A stretch of DNA of 64,000 bases from Micropterix aruncella. Lineage: Eukaryota; Arthropoda; Insecta; Lepidoptera; Micropterigidae. Location of the stretch: NCBI GenBank assembly GCA_944548615.1, contig OX155960.1, forward strand, positions 12,152,365-12,216,364, written 5' to 3'. Positions within the stretch are counted from its first letter, which is position 1, and each line of letters opens with the position of its first letter. Below, in pieces: positions 1 through 10,463 of the stretch. The notes beneath the pieces were generated by a model that had not been told where the DNA came from, did not search any database, and was given only the letters and a program-made list of their open reading frames with translations. A program made the position numbers and the translations under genes.

Positions 1-1604
1 TTCTGTTTTTATGTGATTTCGTTTTTACTTTATGGCTGTGATACTGGACTTGATTAGTTTTTGCTTTACAATTGGATTTTAATTCAACTGATGATTTAAG
101 TAACGACTTGTAATAAAACCTATTCACATAATAAACAATTTTTAACAAGATATTATTACTTTATTTCACAAAATCATGCAAAGCTTCTAATGTGTATAAT
201 TCCAATTCGACACTAATGAAAAAGTTGAACTTTGATATTATTACTTCTTTACACGAGCATAAGTAATAGTTGTAAGTCCTTAGTTATTACGCTCTGGGTA
301 CACCTTTAACACTAAAATTCCAATCTCCTTTATGGAGATTCGTCTTCCTCATTATCACTGGGTTTAGTTGGCCAATTTGCTATTGCTAAGTTGTAATATC
401 TTAATGGAATGTGATGCATCACTTGTTCTATCTTGTCTTTCATTGTCTCGTTGATGGCCACCTTGCTTCTATAAGCTTTCCTAGTAGGTAGGTTTTCCTA
501 CGCAATCTCTTCTATGTCCAAGTCGTTGGCGCGTCATCGCTACGCACCTTTAATAAATTTGGATGCCTGACAATATTTATTAATTTATTTATTTTTAGGA
601 AAACCAACAGCTAATTATAATTTAACAAAAAGACGGAGTAGGATAACATAGAGCCAATTAAAGGTTTTCACGTCACATACATCAAAAATTATTCAACAAT
701 TAATGCTAAAGAATTCACTGTTCAGCCGCTGTATTGAATTTAGTTGCTCAGCGCTATTTCGTTTCAAGTCAAGTTCGCATGCATGTGGAACAACTCTACA
801 GATCAGAGCTGTCAGTTCACTTTTGTATTGGTTTGTTCTTTCACCCGTTTTTCTTTTGTGATGCGATAATTCGCTTAATAAACCAATTCTTTTCTTCTAT
901 TCATCAGTTTTATTCATTATCGGACTAAAATCAACACGCTGCCTAGCTGAGTTAATACTCATACAGAATAGATCAAAGTCAAAGCGTTTAATCAAATCAT
1001 TGAAATTGTCACTTGTTCGCCACAGAAATGCATTTTGCCTATAGTTGGTACCAGCAGGAGGAACATGAAGAGCAGGGTTAAATCTATTGAGTTTGGAAGG
1101 AACACGGTTTGTCAGAACTGTAATGAAATTCTGAGATTGATGACATATTGAAACTTATTTTTCATCTCTTGGGACCCTCTACTAGAGGCTGGATAGCAAA
1201 ATGTTTCTTTGTACATCTACAGAGCGGATTTCTTAAATAAATATTTTATTATTATTATAGCTTACTTTTTTATCTTCGTATTACTCCAGTTATCTTTCAT
1301 TTAACTAGGCCAAAATCACGGTCACAAGGTAAACATTAGTGCTCTCGAGTAAGAAAAAAATATAGTTTTTAAGCGACGCAGTTGTGAGAAAAATTAAATT
1401 TCACCATTGCATTGACTCATGCTACCTGGCGCATCCGCATAGAAAATTTGGTTTAATGGCAATTGCGCCTAAACCATTTAGTACGTAAAGGGTACATGCC
1501 CCGGACTACTGCCCAGTGTACGGGGGCAAAAAAAGAAAATTGTAACTGCATACGGCTAGTTGGATTTATGCTGTTTTAGCTGGAAATACTTAAGGTCTAC
1601 AGTA
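1..1604. other. Intergenic, AT-rich, no gene recognised
   Basis: No convincing exon on either strand. The only structure I see is near 1060-1259: about 190 bases ending in a run of ATT units after an AATAAA-like stretch. This looks like the tail of a short truncated retroposon on the plus strand. The GPR155 exon further right is on the minus strand, so later exons of that gene could lie to the left, but none can be recognised here. Confidence 0.4.
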
Positions 1605-2266
1605 ACTAGGGTTGTCGACTACAGCGGGCGAGCCTGTCACCTCAGGAAGTTTTAACGATTAGTCGTTCTATCTCCCTGGAGTGAGCGCAGAAGACATGGA
1701 CAAAACAGTCCACCGTCTAGCTCCACCACAGACCCGTAAGAGGCCAACATCTTAACCGCGAGATAGCCAGGAGTGTTACCCGGCGGGCTTACACTCACGC
1801 CCTTACTTCCGATTGCGAACAGATTACTCCAGTCTCTCGACTGGTTACGAGTTCGAGGTCGCTTGCGCGGTCCTCTCCCTTACGAAGCGGTGAAACGGTT
1901 TTACACCGAATCTATGGTCCTTTGCCCGGCTGTTCATCCAGGATCGGGTAGCCGATGGTCGTTTCAAGAGCAGTCGCCGTAAGGTCCGCAACCACCCCCG
2001 CTCTATAGGAAACAATACTGCTTCCAGATTCCCCCGACTGTTAGTCAGAGTGCGCAATCGATTGGCTTAAGCCGCACAGTGCGCAGACCGTCCAGGAGCG
2101 CCAGGAGGTTGATTCCCAGGGGAAACTGACCATAGGGCCAGAGTCCTACCCAGGCTCGCACTTCATGCGTGGAGGCCGTCGGATAGGTGTTGACCCGTGA
2201 GTGTGACCAACCCTGAATAGAATGGGTCTTCGTGGCCAACTCAGCAAGGGCCCATTAACCCCCTAA
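1605..2266 (+). repeat. Family A GC-rich repeat, simple copy
   Basis: A 662-bp GC-rich unit in AT-rich surroundings, flanked by the 9-bp direct repeat tctacagta (1596-1604 and 2267-2275), which reads as a target-site duplication. Related copies are at 20923-21968, 29534-30884 and 43998-44826. The 5' end reads agggttgtcgac and the 3' end gggcccattaac. There is no poly-A tail, no clear terminal inverted repeat and no conserved open frame. Short open frames inside it are not kept between copies. The class is unknown; variable-length target duplications suggest retroposition. Confidence 0.8.
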
Positions 2267-2288
2267 TCTACAGTAGAACACAACCTCA

Positions 2289-2402
2289 TTAACCCATCAG
2301 ACGCCGACAGTGCCTATAGGCATTTTGCATCGCTTGACAGATCCGCGCGTAACCGTTTCGGCCAGCCCCTAATATATTATACATGACTAACAAGATTAAT
2401 TA
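2289..2402 (+). repeat. Family B repeat fragment
   Basis: About 114 bp containing tgcctataggcattttgc and ending atgactaacaagattaatt. It is closely similar to 18564-18692 and, inverted, to 18134-18225. Most likely a MITE-like fragment. It directly follows a family A copy. Confidence 0.55.
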
Positions 2403-2632
2403 CTAGGTGACAAGAGGGAATTCATGACAAAACAATATTGTTAGTATTTATTCACAAAATTGGCCAAAAAGTTGCGGTGCAGTTTTTTGCGCATGAAGGC
2501 TGGCTTCCGAGCAGTTTGGTCATTTCAATTGACAGTGGAGTCGTTGACGATTGTCAGTCCGCTCGTAACCACTCGTTGACTTTTAGGGCTGCCACTATGG
2601 CAGAATTAAAATACAATGAAATAGATACTCAC

Positions 2633-2922
2633 TGATCGGATAGCCAATAGCAAAATCATTGCTCTGCGTACAGAAAATGGCAAACAATCCTGCGCGTCCC
2701 AGGTTCAGAGGCTTGGCTATGGTCAAGGTTACCACGATGACAAAGAAAAATACGGCTCCTTTCGCTAGCAGTATCGCCAACAAGAAATACCAATTGACCG
2801 CCTGAAAGTTGAGCTCGGCGAGCGAAAGAAAGATTAGAGACGGCAAAGCAAAATTCCCCACAAAAGTTGACAGACCTTTTGCTTCGCTTTGTGTTATTAT
2901 GTTTAAGCGACCTGCCACATAT
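2633..2922 (-). CDS. GPR155: GPR155/LYCHOS-like protein, one internal exon of the permease-like domain
   Basis: A single 290-nt exon read from 2922 down to 2633. It follows a good acceptor (polypyrimidine tract, then tgcag) and ends at the donor gtgagtat. It codes for 96 whole residues, with split codons at both ends (last base of one codon, first base of the next). The peptide begins YVAGRLNIITQSEAKGL, contains NFALPSLIF, and ends GLFAIFCTQSNDFAIGYPI. These are hallmark segments near the start of the permease-like (auxin-carrier-type) membrane domain of GPR155, and at least two hydrophobic helices are visible. In the family this protein sits on lysosomes, binds cholesterol and signals to mTORC1; that is established for vertebrates and inferred here. 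The preceding exon, expected to end in CG before YVAGR, and the later exons were not found. No stop or frameshift interrupts the exon, so it is probably functional. Confidence 0.9.
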
Positions 2923-5900
2923 CTGCAATTGAAAAAGGATATCTCATCACTCCGCACTCGAATCTATGCTTAATATTTAGGATCTTACGAACCCGCAAAA
3001 TATCACAGCGAAGCACTCAAAAAGAGCTGGATACAGATTATCAGTATTTGGAGAAGGCTCAGTCATCGAGTAATCCATTGTAGTTGATGGTTTACTCTAT
3101 AACAAAGCAACGAATTAAAAAATCAACAGGTTGTGCCTTTGTTATATTATGAAAAAGACTCCGGCAAAGAAAATCCAAAACTTACCGGCAAATCAAATTT
3201 TAGCGTATCGACGTATATTATGCAAATGAATCATGACAACAGAAATACACTCGCCAAACAGATGCTATTCTCAGAAAAAAAGGCTAATCGATAGAGAAAT
3301 AACCAGAGACCGAGAATACCCACACGCCGCCATCGCGTAATCTGACATTTGAGATTTTTCTTATTTTAAAATTTTCTCCATGACGTACGTACCCGAGTGC
3401 GTATCAACTGAGTAGAGCTGTGTAACTATATGTACAAAAATAAAGTCGTTTCGACCTCACTATTCAAAAGTCGAATAGACGAAAAGCCGCGTGTATGCTG
3501 TTAGAGAATGTATTAGAATCCAATACAATTATTTTTACTCCAGTAGGCATTCGGCGGCGTCATTGCGTCCAAATTTCTCAAAAAAGTAATTATGGATAAT
3601 TAATTATCGTGATAGTGGTGATTTTATACATTACTAATTTAAATAATTTATAGTATCAGATTCTTCAATAATTAGGAAATAATGTATTAATGGACATTGC
3701 TGATTAAATAATAACAACAATATCTATAACCATAATTATCTTGGCAATAATATGACAGTCATGAACATAGATAATCGAATATGATAGGCATAATATGTCA
3801 AAATTTCAATTAATGGTCAATTCCAGCAATAAAGCCACCGCCAATAAAAATAAAAAATACACTCTCAGTGTCAATTATGAAGACGTTCCCATTTTCTGCA
3901 ATTTTATATAATTTTCTTCTTAGAATATGAATTTAACATTATCCAAATCTCTTATGTAAAGGTTTGTCTGCTTGCCGGAAAGTCTTGGGGTGACACAGCC
4001 ATTTTTTTTGTCGAGGTTTAGCAGTGTTTTCTTTATGAGAGCATAAAGGGCGTGTTGAGAGTTTTTTGAAAAATAACGTTTTATACTGAGAAAGTTATTT
4101 TCTGAAAAGTAGTGAGTCAATCTCGTAAGAATATTTTTTTTATGAATCTTGCTAAAAATTGACAAAGGGATCTAGGGTAATATAAATATCCATGTTTTTA
4201 AAATATACCTTTTTAAATATAGTTATTACTTTCTTCATTTTTCGACTTGGATCAGCGGGGAAAAAAATATATTTCAAACGATGACAAAAATAAAGTCTTC
4301 TGCGATCGCAGTAACAAAACTCACAAGGATTTTTAGGAGATATTCCGCAGATCAGATGAATTTTTACATTTTATAGATTTAGCAACTTTGACTATTTCGT
4401 CAATAGGTCCCAAGTAAGCTCAAAGCTGTGCAGTATCCCGTGTTTATATAACCTAAATTTCTAGGTATACATCTGAAATAATCGTTAAAATGTTCTACGA
4501 CTGTTGCCGCATCATCTACACGCTCACCAACGATTATTATTTTTTTTATTTTAAACCAGTTGATAAGAATTCCTACACTTGGTGATGTTAAAACTAACAA
4601 AAATATCAAGTGTAATATTTAAATAAATACCTATTAAGGTATAAGGTATGAACGTCGGTATTGCAAGGTATGAACGTTGAACATCCAACCGCAGATTTTC
4701 TAGGTTATATAGAGGAAACAACATTTTCCAATATTTTCAATCAAAATTCTTACATAATTTCGTGAAATGTTCATGTCAACAACAGTACTAAATAATCAAA
4801 CAAATATAGGATAATTTCACAAATTATCATACGGGAGGGTATTTCAAAGAAAAAACACAAACAAATCAGTAGGTAATAATAATTATAGTCAATAGCCAAT
4901 AGTTAGAAGAAAAAAACGCAATTGTAAAATAGTCAATAATAGAAAGAATTAGGAATAATAATAGTCAAGTAGCTCAATAGAGCTGCGAAAAATTGATATT
5001 GTCGAAATCCTCAATGCTATAAATGGGGTTTTTAGTCAAAATACCCTGTACTTTCCCTACTACAAATACGCTTACCTACCCTAATTGTCAGATACAATTT
5101 GTTAATGACTGCCTTATCCTTCCCATACTCGTCTTCTTTACTTTTTTAACAATATTCCAGGAGGCCCTAATTTTGGTTCTTATCAGAATTATCAATACTA
5201 TATTTTGTGTTTCTGTTTGGCAATCCCTACGCTTTTATAACTTTTTTAATAAGGTTTAATAAAATCAAGGACAAAGCTGTCTTTACTTTCATTTTGGATT
5301 TCATTTTAATGCAGCATCCGTTGTCTGGATATCGAATTCCCGGTGTTGCACAATCGTTAAAAGTTTTTGATTGTTTCGAGAACTGACTTACAGGAATTGA
5401 GCTGCCCAGCGCTGACTGATACCATTTAAAAAAGTCATGTTATACTTGGTGTGGGTTGTCTGTGGTTATTATTATTAATCGACCACGACATTATTAATAA
5501 TCGAGGCTGTCTGAAAGTCATCAAGGCTCTTTGTTTTTTTTTATACAAAGTTGGCGTTAAAATCACCATATAATAATATGGAAGAAGAACTCCTTGGTAG
5601 TTTTTCTAATGCTGATTCTAAGATATTTAGGAACGTTTGAAAATCTGTATGTAGACTTTTATAAACGCAAAGAACGTATGCTGAGAACTAAGGGAGTTGT
5701 ATACAACTAATTTCTATTATCATTTTAACATATAGTTTACAGATATCACTAACTTCAAATTTTACACCTGATTTTACATGTATGGCAGATCCGCCCTAAC
5801 CTTACTAGTGTTCCGACAAAGAAGATAGATGTTGTCGACATTTTGGTAATTTGTCTGTTTCTAAATTTGTTTCTTACGCAGTCAAGACCAATCGTCACGG

Positions 5901-7072
5901 GATGACTATAATGAAATAGTTTTTTTTTTTTGAAGTTTTTAGTTTTTTGACGCATATTTTTATATAATAAAATATATTATTTTACATGACATATTCTACA
6001 AGAATATCTTTTAAAATGATCTAAATACAAGTTTCTTTATTTAGGTCTTTGTTACTGAGAAAAAAATAATGAATATTCGAATATTTATTATAAAAATGAT
6101 ATTTCTTGAAAACAAGGACCTAGACCAAGAAGTCGTAAATGAATTTTAACTGTTTCTCAGGTAGATAAAGTTAGTAGTTCTGTAAACAGTGGACCTCGCG
6201 TACTAAAACAGAACCACTAAAACGCCCATTATTTTAAAACGGAATAAAAAAAATAAAATCCTCACAAATACGCTTAGCTCGGTTAATAATTTAAGACCAC
6301 AGGAATAATAAGATACAAATTATTTTATTTTTGTTAATGTTTATCACACTGGGCGAAACATGCAGGTTTATTCCAATTTTCTCTTAATTCCCATGTGGTA
6401 AGAAGATCAGCTTCCACAAAAAATATGACTGTAAACATCGATGCCAACGTTTTAGGGTAACTTTTTTTCTGAATTCAGAATATAGGATAAAATAATAAAA
6501 TAAATACAGGTAATATAGGATAAAACAGGCGGCCGGACTCATCAGAAAGCAACACGGGCCACCACCTAACGAGGGGTGGCATGGGCGCAAGAACAGCCGC
6601 GTCGCGTGTTGAATTAATTACCTTCATTTGAATACAGGTGTTTTTAAAAATAGCACCTTAATGGAGAAATCTAAAACCATTGCAGATAGAGAAAAATGCT
6701 GAAAGGACGAAATTGGACGTGAGTCCCAGGACGGAAATCGGTGAAATGAAAAATAACAGTTATTACAATTATTGAAAGCCGATAAATCGCAGTTTCTGAG
6801 TAACGTAGTGGGGATCTTTACTGACACATTCTTCTTCTTCTTTCTTTTCCTTGTGGCAATTCCACGCAGCTAGGGTGCTGGTGATTTTGTGCCAGTTTGT
6901 ATGTATTGTTGACGGGAGGATGACTACTGTTAATGTTAGTACCTACAAAAAAAAAAAAAGGAAGGGACATCACAATAAGGAAGTTTCATTTTTTTTTATT
7001 ATTTTTTTTTTAAATCATAGGAAATTTGCAATGTGGCCTGGTGTTTTTCTTTTTCAATTATCTTCATAAATG
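2923..7072. other. Presumed GPR155 intron or intergenic DNA
   Basis: AT-rich DNA without recognisable exons. Upstream exons of the minus-strand GPR155 gene should lie at higher coordinates, but I cannot identify them. At 3971-4000 a 30-bp stretch is the reverse complement of 18768-18795 (shared core gtgtcaccccaagactttcc), linking it to repeat family E. Near 4645-4680 the words aaggtatgaacgt occur twice. A G-rich patch near 6530-6600 lacks an open frame of interest. Confidence 0.4.
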
Positions 7073-7163
7073 ACGAAGTTATGATACTTTTCCCTCCCGT
7101 TTCTTAATTGATCGCCGCGCGACCGGTCGACAATGCCGTGACGTCACAAGTCTCTCTCGGGCC
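7073..7163 (+). repeat. Left inverted repeat and probable THAP-gene promoter
   Basis: It contains acgaagttat, a CG-rich block, and the palindromic CRE/ATF-type site tgacgtca at 7139-7146, followed by caagtctc. The right end carries the same series inverted with identical spacing. It lies about 100 bp upstream of the THAP start codon, so the repeat probably also serves as promoter. Confidence 0.5.
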
Positions 7164-7251
7164 GACCGCGTCGGCACCAAAGCGGAGATCGCTCGCCGTT
7201 CGGGCAGTTAGTACCTACTTATGGTTAGCCCAAGACGGTTGCGGAATCATT

Positions 7252-7574
7252 ATGGAAACTGTGAAACTTAATAAAGTACATTACAAATACTGCATTGTAC
7301 CTAAGTGTACAAACACTACCGTAACTACAGCCAATAAACATTTTTTTAGGTGCCGAAGGATAAAAAACAAAGAGCTAAGTGGTGCAAGATTATGAAGCGG
7401 AAAGAATCTTTATCAGAAAAATCAGTGCGGTATTGCTGCGAAGACCATTTCGATGTTAGAATGATAGACTTCTGTCCATTAATTAAAAACAAAATTGTTT
7501 ATTATAATCCACTATATAAATTAGATTCTCGATTTATTAGCGGTTTCGAAGTCCTCGTGAGTAATGCAAAATAA
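7252..7574 (+). pseudogene. THAP-domain protein, frameshifted
   Basis: Translation from ATG 7252 gives METVKLNKVHYKYC, then PKCTNTT and ANKHFF. The frame then breaks next to a T7 run (7341-7347) and resumes one frame over as VPKDKKQRAKW, ending RYCCEDHFDV. Together these show a THAP zinc finger: C-x4-C, the conserved P and W, about 42 residues, then C-x2-H followed by F. Restoring the frame needs one added base other than T, so a single-base deletion is the simplest reading. After the finger the frame runs to a stop at 7572; a possible donor gtgagt at 7557 suggests the ancestral gene was spliced further. THAP fingers bind DNA and are common in transposases and transposon-derived regulators. 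The last 54 bases overlap the end of the convergent SWIM/YqaJ gene. Confidence 0.75.
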
Positions 7575-9208
7575 ACCCTTTGTCTTATCTGCAAATAGCA
7601 TTTGAAGTTGAATTTGTGCCATATATTTGTTTGTTATCTCTCCATCCCGTTTATAATTTTTGATATTTTTTTTGCTCATCGGACATTTTATTTCCACTAC
7701 AAATTCTTCTGAAATGCCGTCCGGCGATGCACCAAATCCTTATTGAGGATTAATCCACTTTCCTTGATTACAATGTTTTGTTTTGCAGCCACTATTTGTC
7801 GAACTTTTGGCTCTAAAGTTTTTCCTGGCAAAAAAAGAATGAAATATTTAATCAACAAAAAAACGGGGAAACCGCTAAGTAGGAAACCAGTCCTTGACTA
7901 AAGTTGAAATAACAACAGAAGATACTTATCTCTACTAATGGCGTTCTTAACTTTAAAGGTATATGCTCCTAAAATATACTCTATTAACACCCCATCTTCT
8001 TTATTGCAGTGCGCGATTTCATGCAGCTTGAGGCAGCGATGCGACCATACCGTAGTTGGAATCACATATTAGATTCAGATTGATTCATTGTGGCCTGGAA
8101 GACCATTTTCAAATCAGCCTTTCCATGTGGTCTTTACAGTATTGTATGAAATTGTCTGCATTAGGTTGCCGGACCTGGCGTTTACAGTGACATGCCATAG
8201 AATGAATGCAAGGCGTTGGATCTTTATCAGATTTACAATAAAGCAATAGTATTGAATTAAGATGTAATTTTCGTGATTTCTCAACTACTTCTATTAAAAA
8301 CGATCCGCTTCTAGGAGGCAGATCTACCTTCGCAGTTTTAGTTTTTTTAGAAATCGGTGTAACCAAATCGGCAGTTTTAATAAATTTTAAATTACTTCCA
8401 ACAGTTGAAAGCTTAGCTTTGGCCCAATAGCATTTCACCGAAGTACAAGAAGGTTCTTCAGTCCGTCTGTTCAACCACATAACTAGAGCTATTGCATGCT
8501 TACATCCTCCTTGGCTGGCAGCACAATCTTCGCAACACACGCTTTTAATGTGTTCAGCCTCTTCGTTGCATACTAATGTACAACGATATGGCTTACTCTT
8601 AACTTTGTGCTCGGGAGTTACTCTAGCTTTTTCTGTGCATAGTTTGCCTTCTCTTTGTACCTGCACATAGCCAATGGCGTCGTCACCGTAGCTTTCTCGG
8701 GCAGACCTGAAAGTGATTGTATTAACTTTATTAAATACTCATACCATTGGTCGATTTATAAACACGAACTTAAACAATACTATAATGATAATAATAGCTG
8801 CGGACATAGTTTACTACGGACAATCAATATAATAATAATAATAATAGCTGCGTTAAACACGTTTTCAAAACCTAGTATAAATAATAAAGTAGATATATTG
8901 ATATCGATATTCCTGTTCATACAATCTTTTCGATATTCCTGTTTTGATATCGATATCCTGTTCCTCGCACACTGCCTCTAAAATGCGTTCCACTATACAC
9001 CCTCAATATCTTCGGCGGTCCCACCCAGGTAGGTTTCGGTGCATTCGGTGCATTCGGTGAGCTGCACATGTGTGCGAGGGTTCCAAGTTACGGTAAATAA
9101 ATAATGTCCCAGGTACGGTCAATATACTTACGTTGAAAGTTTGACGCCTCGAACCTTTGCACTTGTATACAACGGATTGTCAGTCAAAAAGTTTAAAACC
9201 ATAGTCAT
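7521..9208 (-). pseudogene. SWIM zinc-finger / YqaJ-type nuclease protein, three-exon pseudogene
   Basis: Exon 1 (9208-9132) reads MTMVLNFLTDNPLYTSAKV and ends at gtaagt. After a 425-nt intron, exon 2 (from 8706) reads SARESYGDDAIGYVQVQREG, then a SWIM zinc finger visible as CCEDCAASQGGCKHAIALVM, then RRTEEPSCTSVKCYW. Further on come RYGRIAAS and YILGAYTFKVKNA. Exon 3 (7824-7521) carries SGLIL, GFGASPDGISEEFVVEIKCP and QIQLQMLF, the GxSPDG and ExK core of a YqaJ/lambda-exonuclease fold. It is broken by several stops and frameshifts: a stop after MERLI near 8109, TGA in place of an expected tryptophan codon before FQLRYGR, a shift at RIAAS, a stop just before GFGASPDG, and an apparent G-to-A change in the second donor (ataagt at 7929-7924). 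The domain order matches an insect protein family I recognise but cannot name. Inferred role: a transposon-associated nuclease. Confidence 0.75.
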
Positions 9209-9439
9209 TTCCACTTTTGGCAAATTATTGCTCTGTCCGCGAACAAATCCACTCTCAATCGTCAACTCTTTCTACTTCAATCTAGTTATTGTTATTACCA
9301 AACTACTAATTTATAATAGGAATTTACATAAAATATAATATGAAGCTCAATACAATACACACTCCGCGTCCGAGAAACACTACTACACTGCGAGCGCTTC
9401 TAGTCTAGTGCATTTCTGTCACTTACACCGCGGCCTACG

Positions 9440-9520
9440 AGACTTGTGACGTCACACTGCGAATTCTCCGCGCGCCGTTTTAGTTTTGTATGGCGTTCAG
9501 TAAAAGTGGAATAACTTCGT
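9440..9520 (-). repeat. Right inverted repeat and probable SWIM/YqaJ promoter
   Basis: Mirror of 7073-7163. On the minus strand acgaagttat starts at 9520 and tgacgtca starts at 9454, the same 66-base offset as on the left, followed by caagtctc. It lies about 250 bp upstream of the SWIM/YqaJ start codon at 9208. Confidence 0.5.
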
Positions 9521-9978
9521 AATTTTTCAATATTTTCAAATAATTCTTTCACCATGCTTAATGTATTTTTATTATCTTACAATTTACATGAGTATTTTCT
9601 ATTTTGGTGTTATTGGAAACTTCCTTATTGCATACACAGAGGACAACATAGAGACTAAAAACATAACAGAATATTAGGGGAATATTTTGGAGAAAGAAAA
9701 AGGAGAAGGGTCAGGGTAATAGAGAAGTGCTTCTGGGGGCAGCACCGCTCCCCACCGCCCCCCGAGAGCAGCCCCCCCCCCCCCGGCATCGGCCGCACCG
9801 AGAATGTGTCGTCCATTGACTGCAAGTTACTGCCAAAAACTCGCCATATTCAGCGACTTTTTCCACAGCCAACCTCGACAACGGGGCCACATTTCCATCG
9901 GCCTGGCGTCACAAGGCGGGTCCGGTCCCGGAGCAGCGAACGGAAGCGGCCACCCCAGAAGACATTTCGGAATATGGG

Positions 9979-10330
9979 TTAAATGGCTAAATGTTTTAGG
10001 TTAAAGAATTTAGCGATGACTCGATAAATTTTAATGGAATTGGACGCCAGAAGGATATCGATTTTGGTAGGGAGTTCGATTTTCAATTGAATGAGATTAG
10101 GAATGAACGAAAGAAAGTTGTTAAGGAGAGGGCAATTAAAGAAGAGGTGATCCACGGTGCAGATATCAAATCCACAATCACACTGTGGGGACGGAATTAC
10201 GTTTATACGATATAGGTGTGCGGGCATTGAGCAGTGACCTATGCGCATTCTGCAAATTGTGGAGATCTCTTTCCGCCTGAAAGGTTTTTTATAATACCAA
10301 GGTTTGTTGTGAAGGTGGGGATTTATAAGA
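9979..10330 (-). pseudogene. Non-LTR ORF2 C-terminal fragment with CCHC-like motif
   Basis: Reads INPHLHNKPWYYKKPF, then MRIGHCSMPAHLYRINVIP, then CDCGFDICTVDHLFFNCPLL and a hydrophobic tail ending FFNLKHLAI. The CxCG...TVDHLxFNCP signature is typical of the region after the RNase H domain at the C terminus of I- and R1-type retrotransposon polyproteins. It opens at the poly-purine tract (10340-10430) with no upstream RT, so it is 5'-truncated. Confidence 0.7.
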
Positions 10331-10463
10331 AAATAAAGTTGACCTTTTTTTTAAAAAAAAAAAAATAAAAAAAAAATAAAATAAAAAAAAAAGAAAAAAA
10401 AAGAAAAAGGAATAAAAAAGAAAGGGGGGGGGGAGTGAAAGAGCGTTGAAACTCTTATATACG

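Larger units (their letters stand above)
7073..9520. mobile_element. Candidate DNA transposon with THAP and SWIM/YqaJ genes
   Basis: A 2,448-bp unit with degenerate terminal inverted repeats. Both ends begin acgaagttat (7073-7082, and the complement of 9511-9520). Exactly 66 bases inside each end lies tgacgtca, extended to gtgacgtcacaagtctc on both sides in inverted orientation. Between these come a shared acttt block and a CG-rich block at about the same offset. Inside are two convergent genes whose 3' ends overlap: a THAP-domain protein on the plus strand and a SWIM/YqaJ protein on the minus strand. Both are broken, so this copy is dead. The outer limits and target duplication are not clear. 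THAP DNA-binding domains occur in transposases such as P element and Kolobok; I cannot assign this unit to a named superfamily. See the findings. Confidence 0.55.

Noticed and set aside
1773..2239. Open frames within family A repeats
   Set aside because: Frames are not conserved between the copies at 1.6, 20.9, 29.5 and 44.2 kb, so the repeat is non-coding.
5326..5342. Cloning-vector-like polylinker word ggatatcgaattcc
   Set aside because: Only about 13 bases match and surroundings are ordinary genomic DNA; chance is more likely than contamination.
6530..6600. Hammerhead-ribozyme-like word ctgatgagtccg on the minus strand
   Set aside because: The required GAAA after stem II is missing and no closing stems can be drawn.
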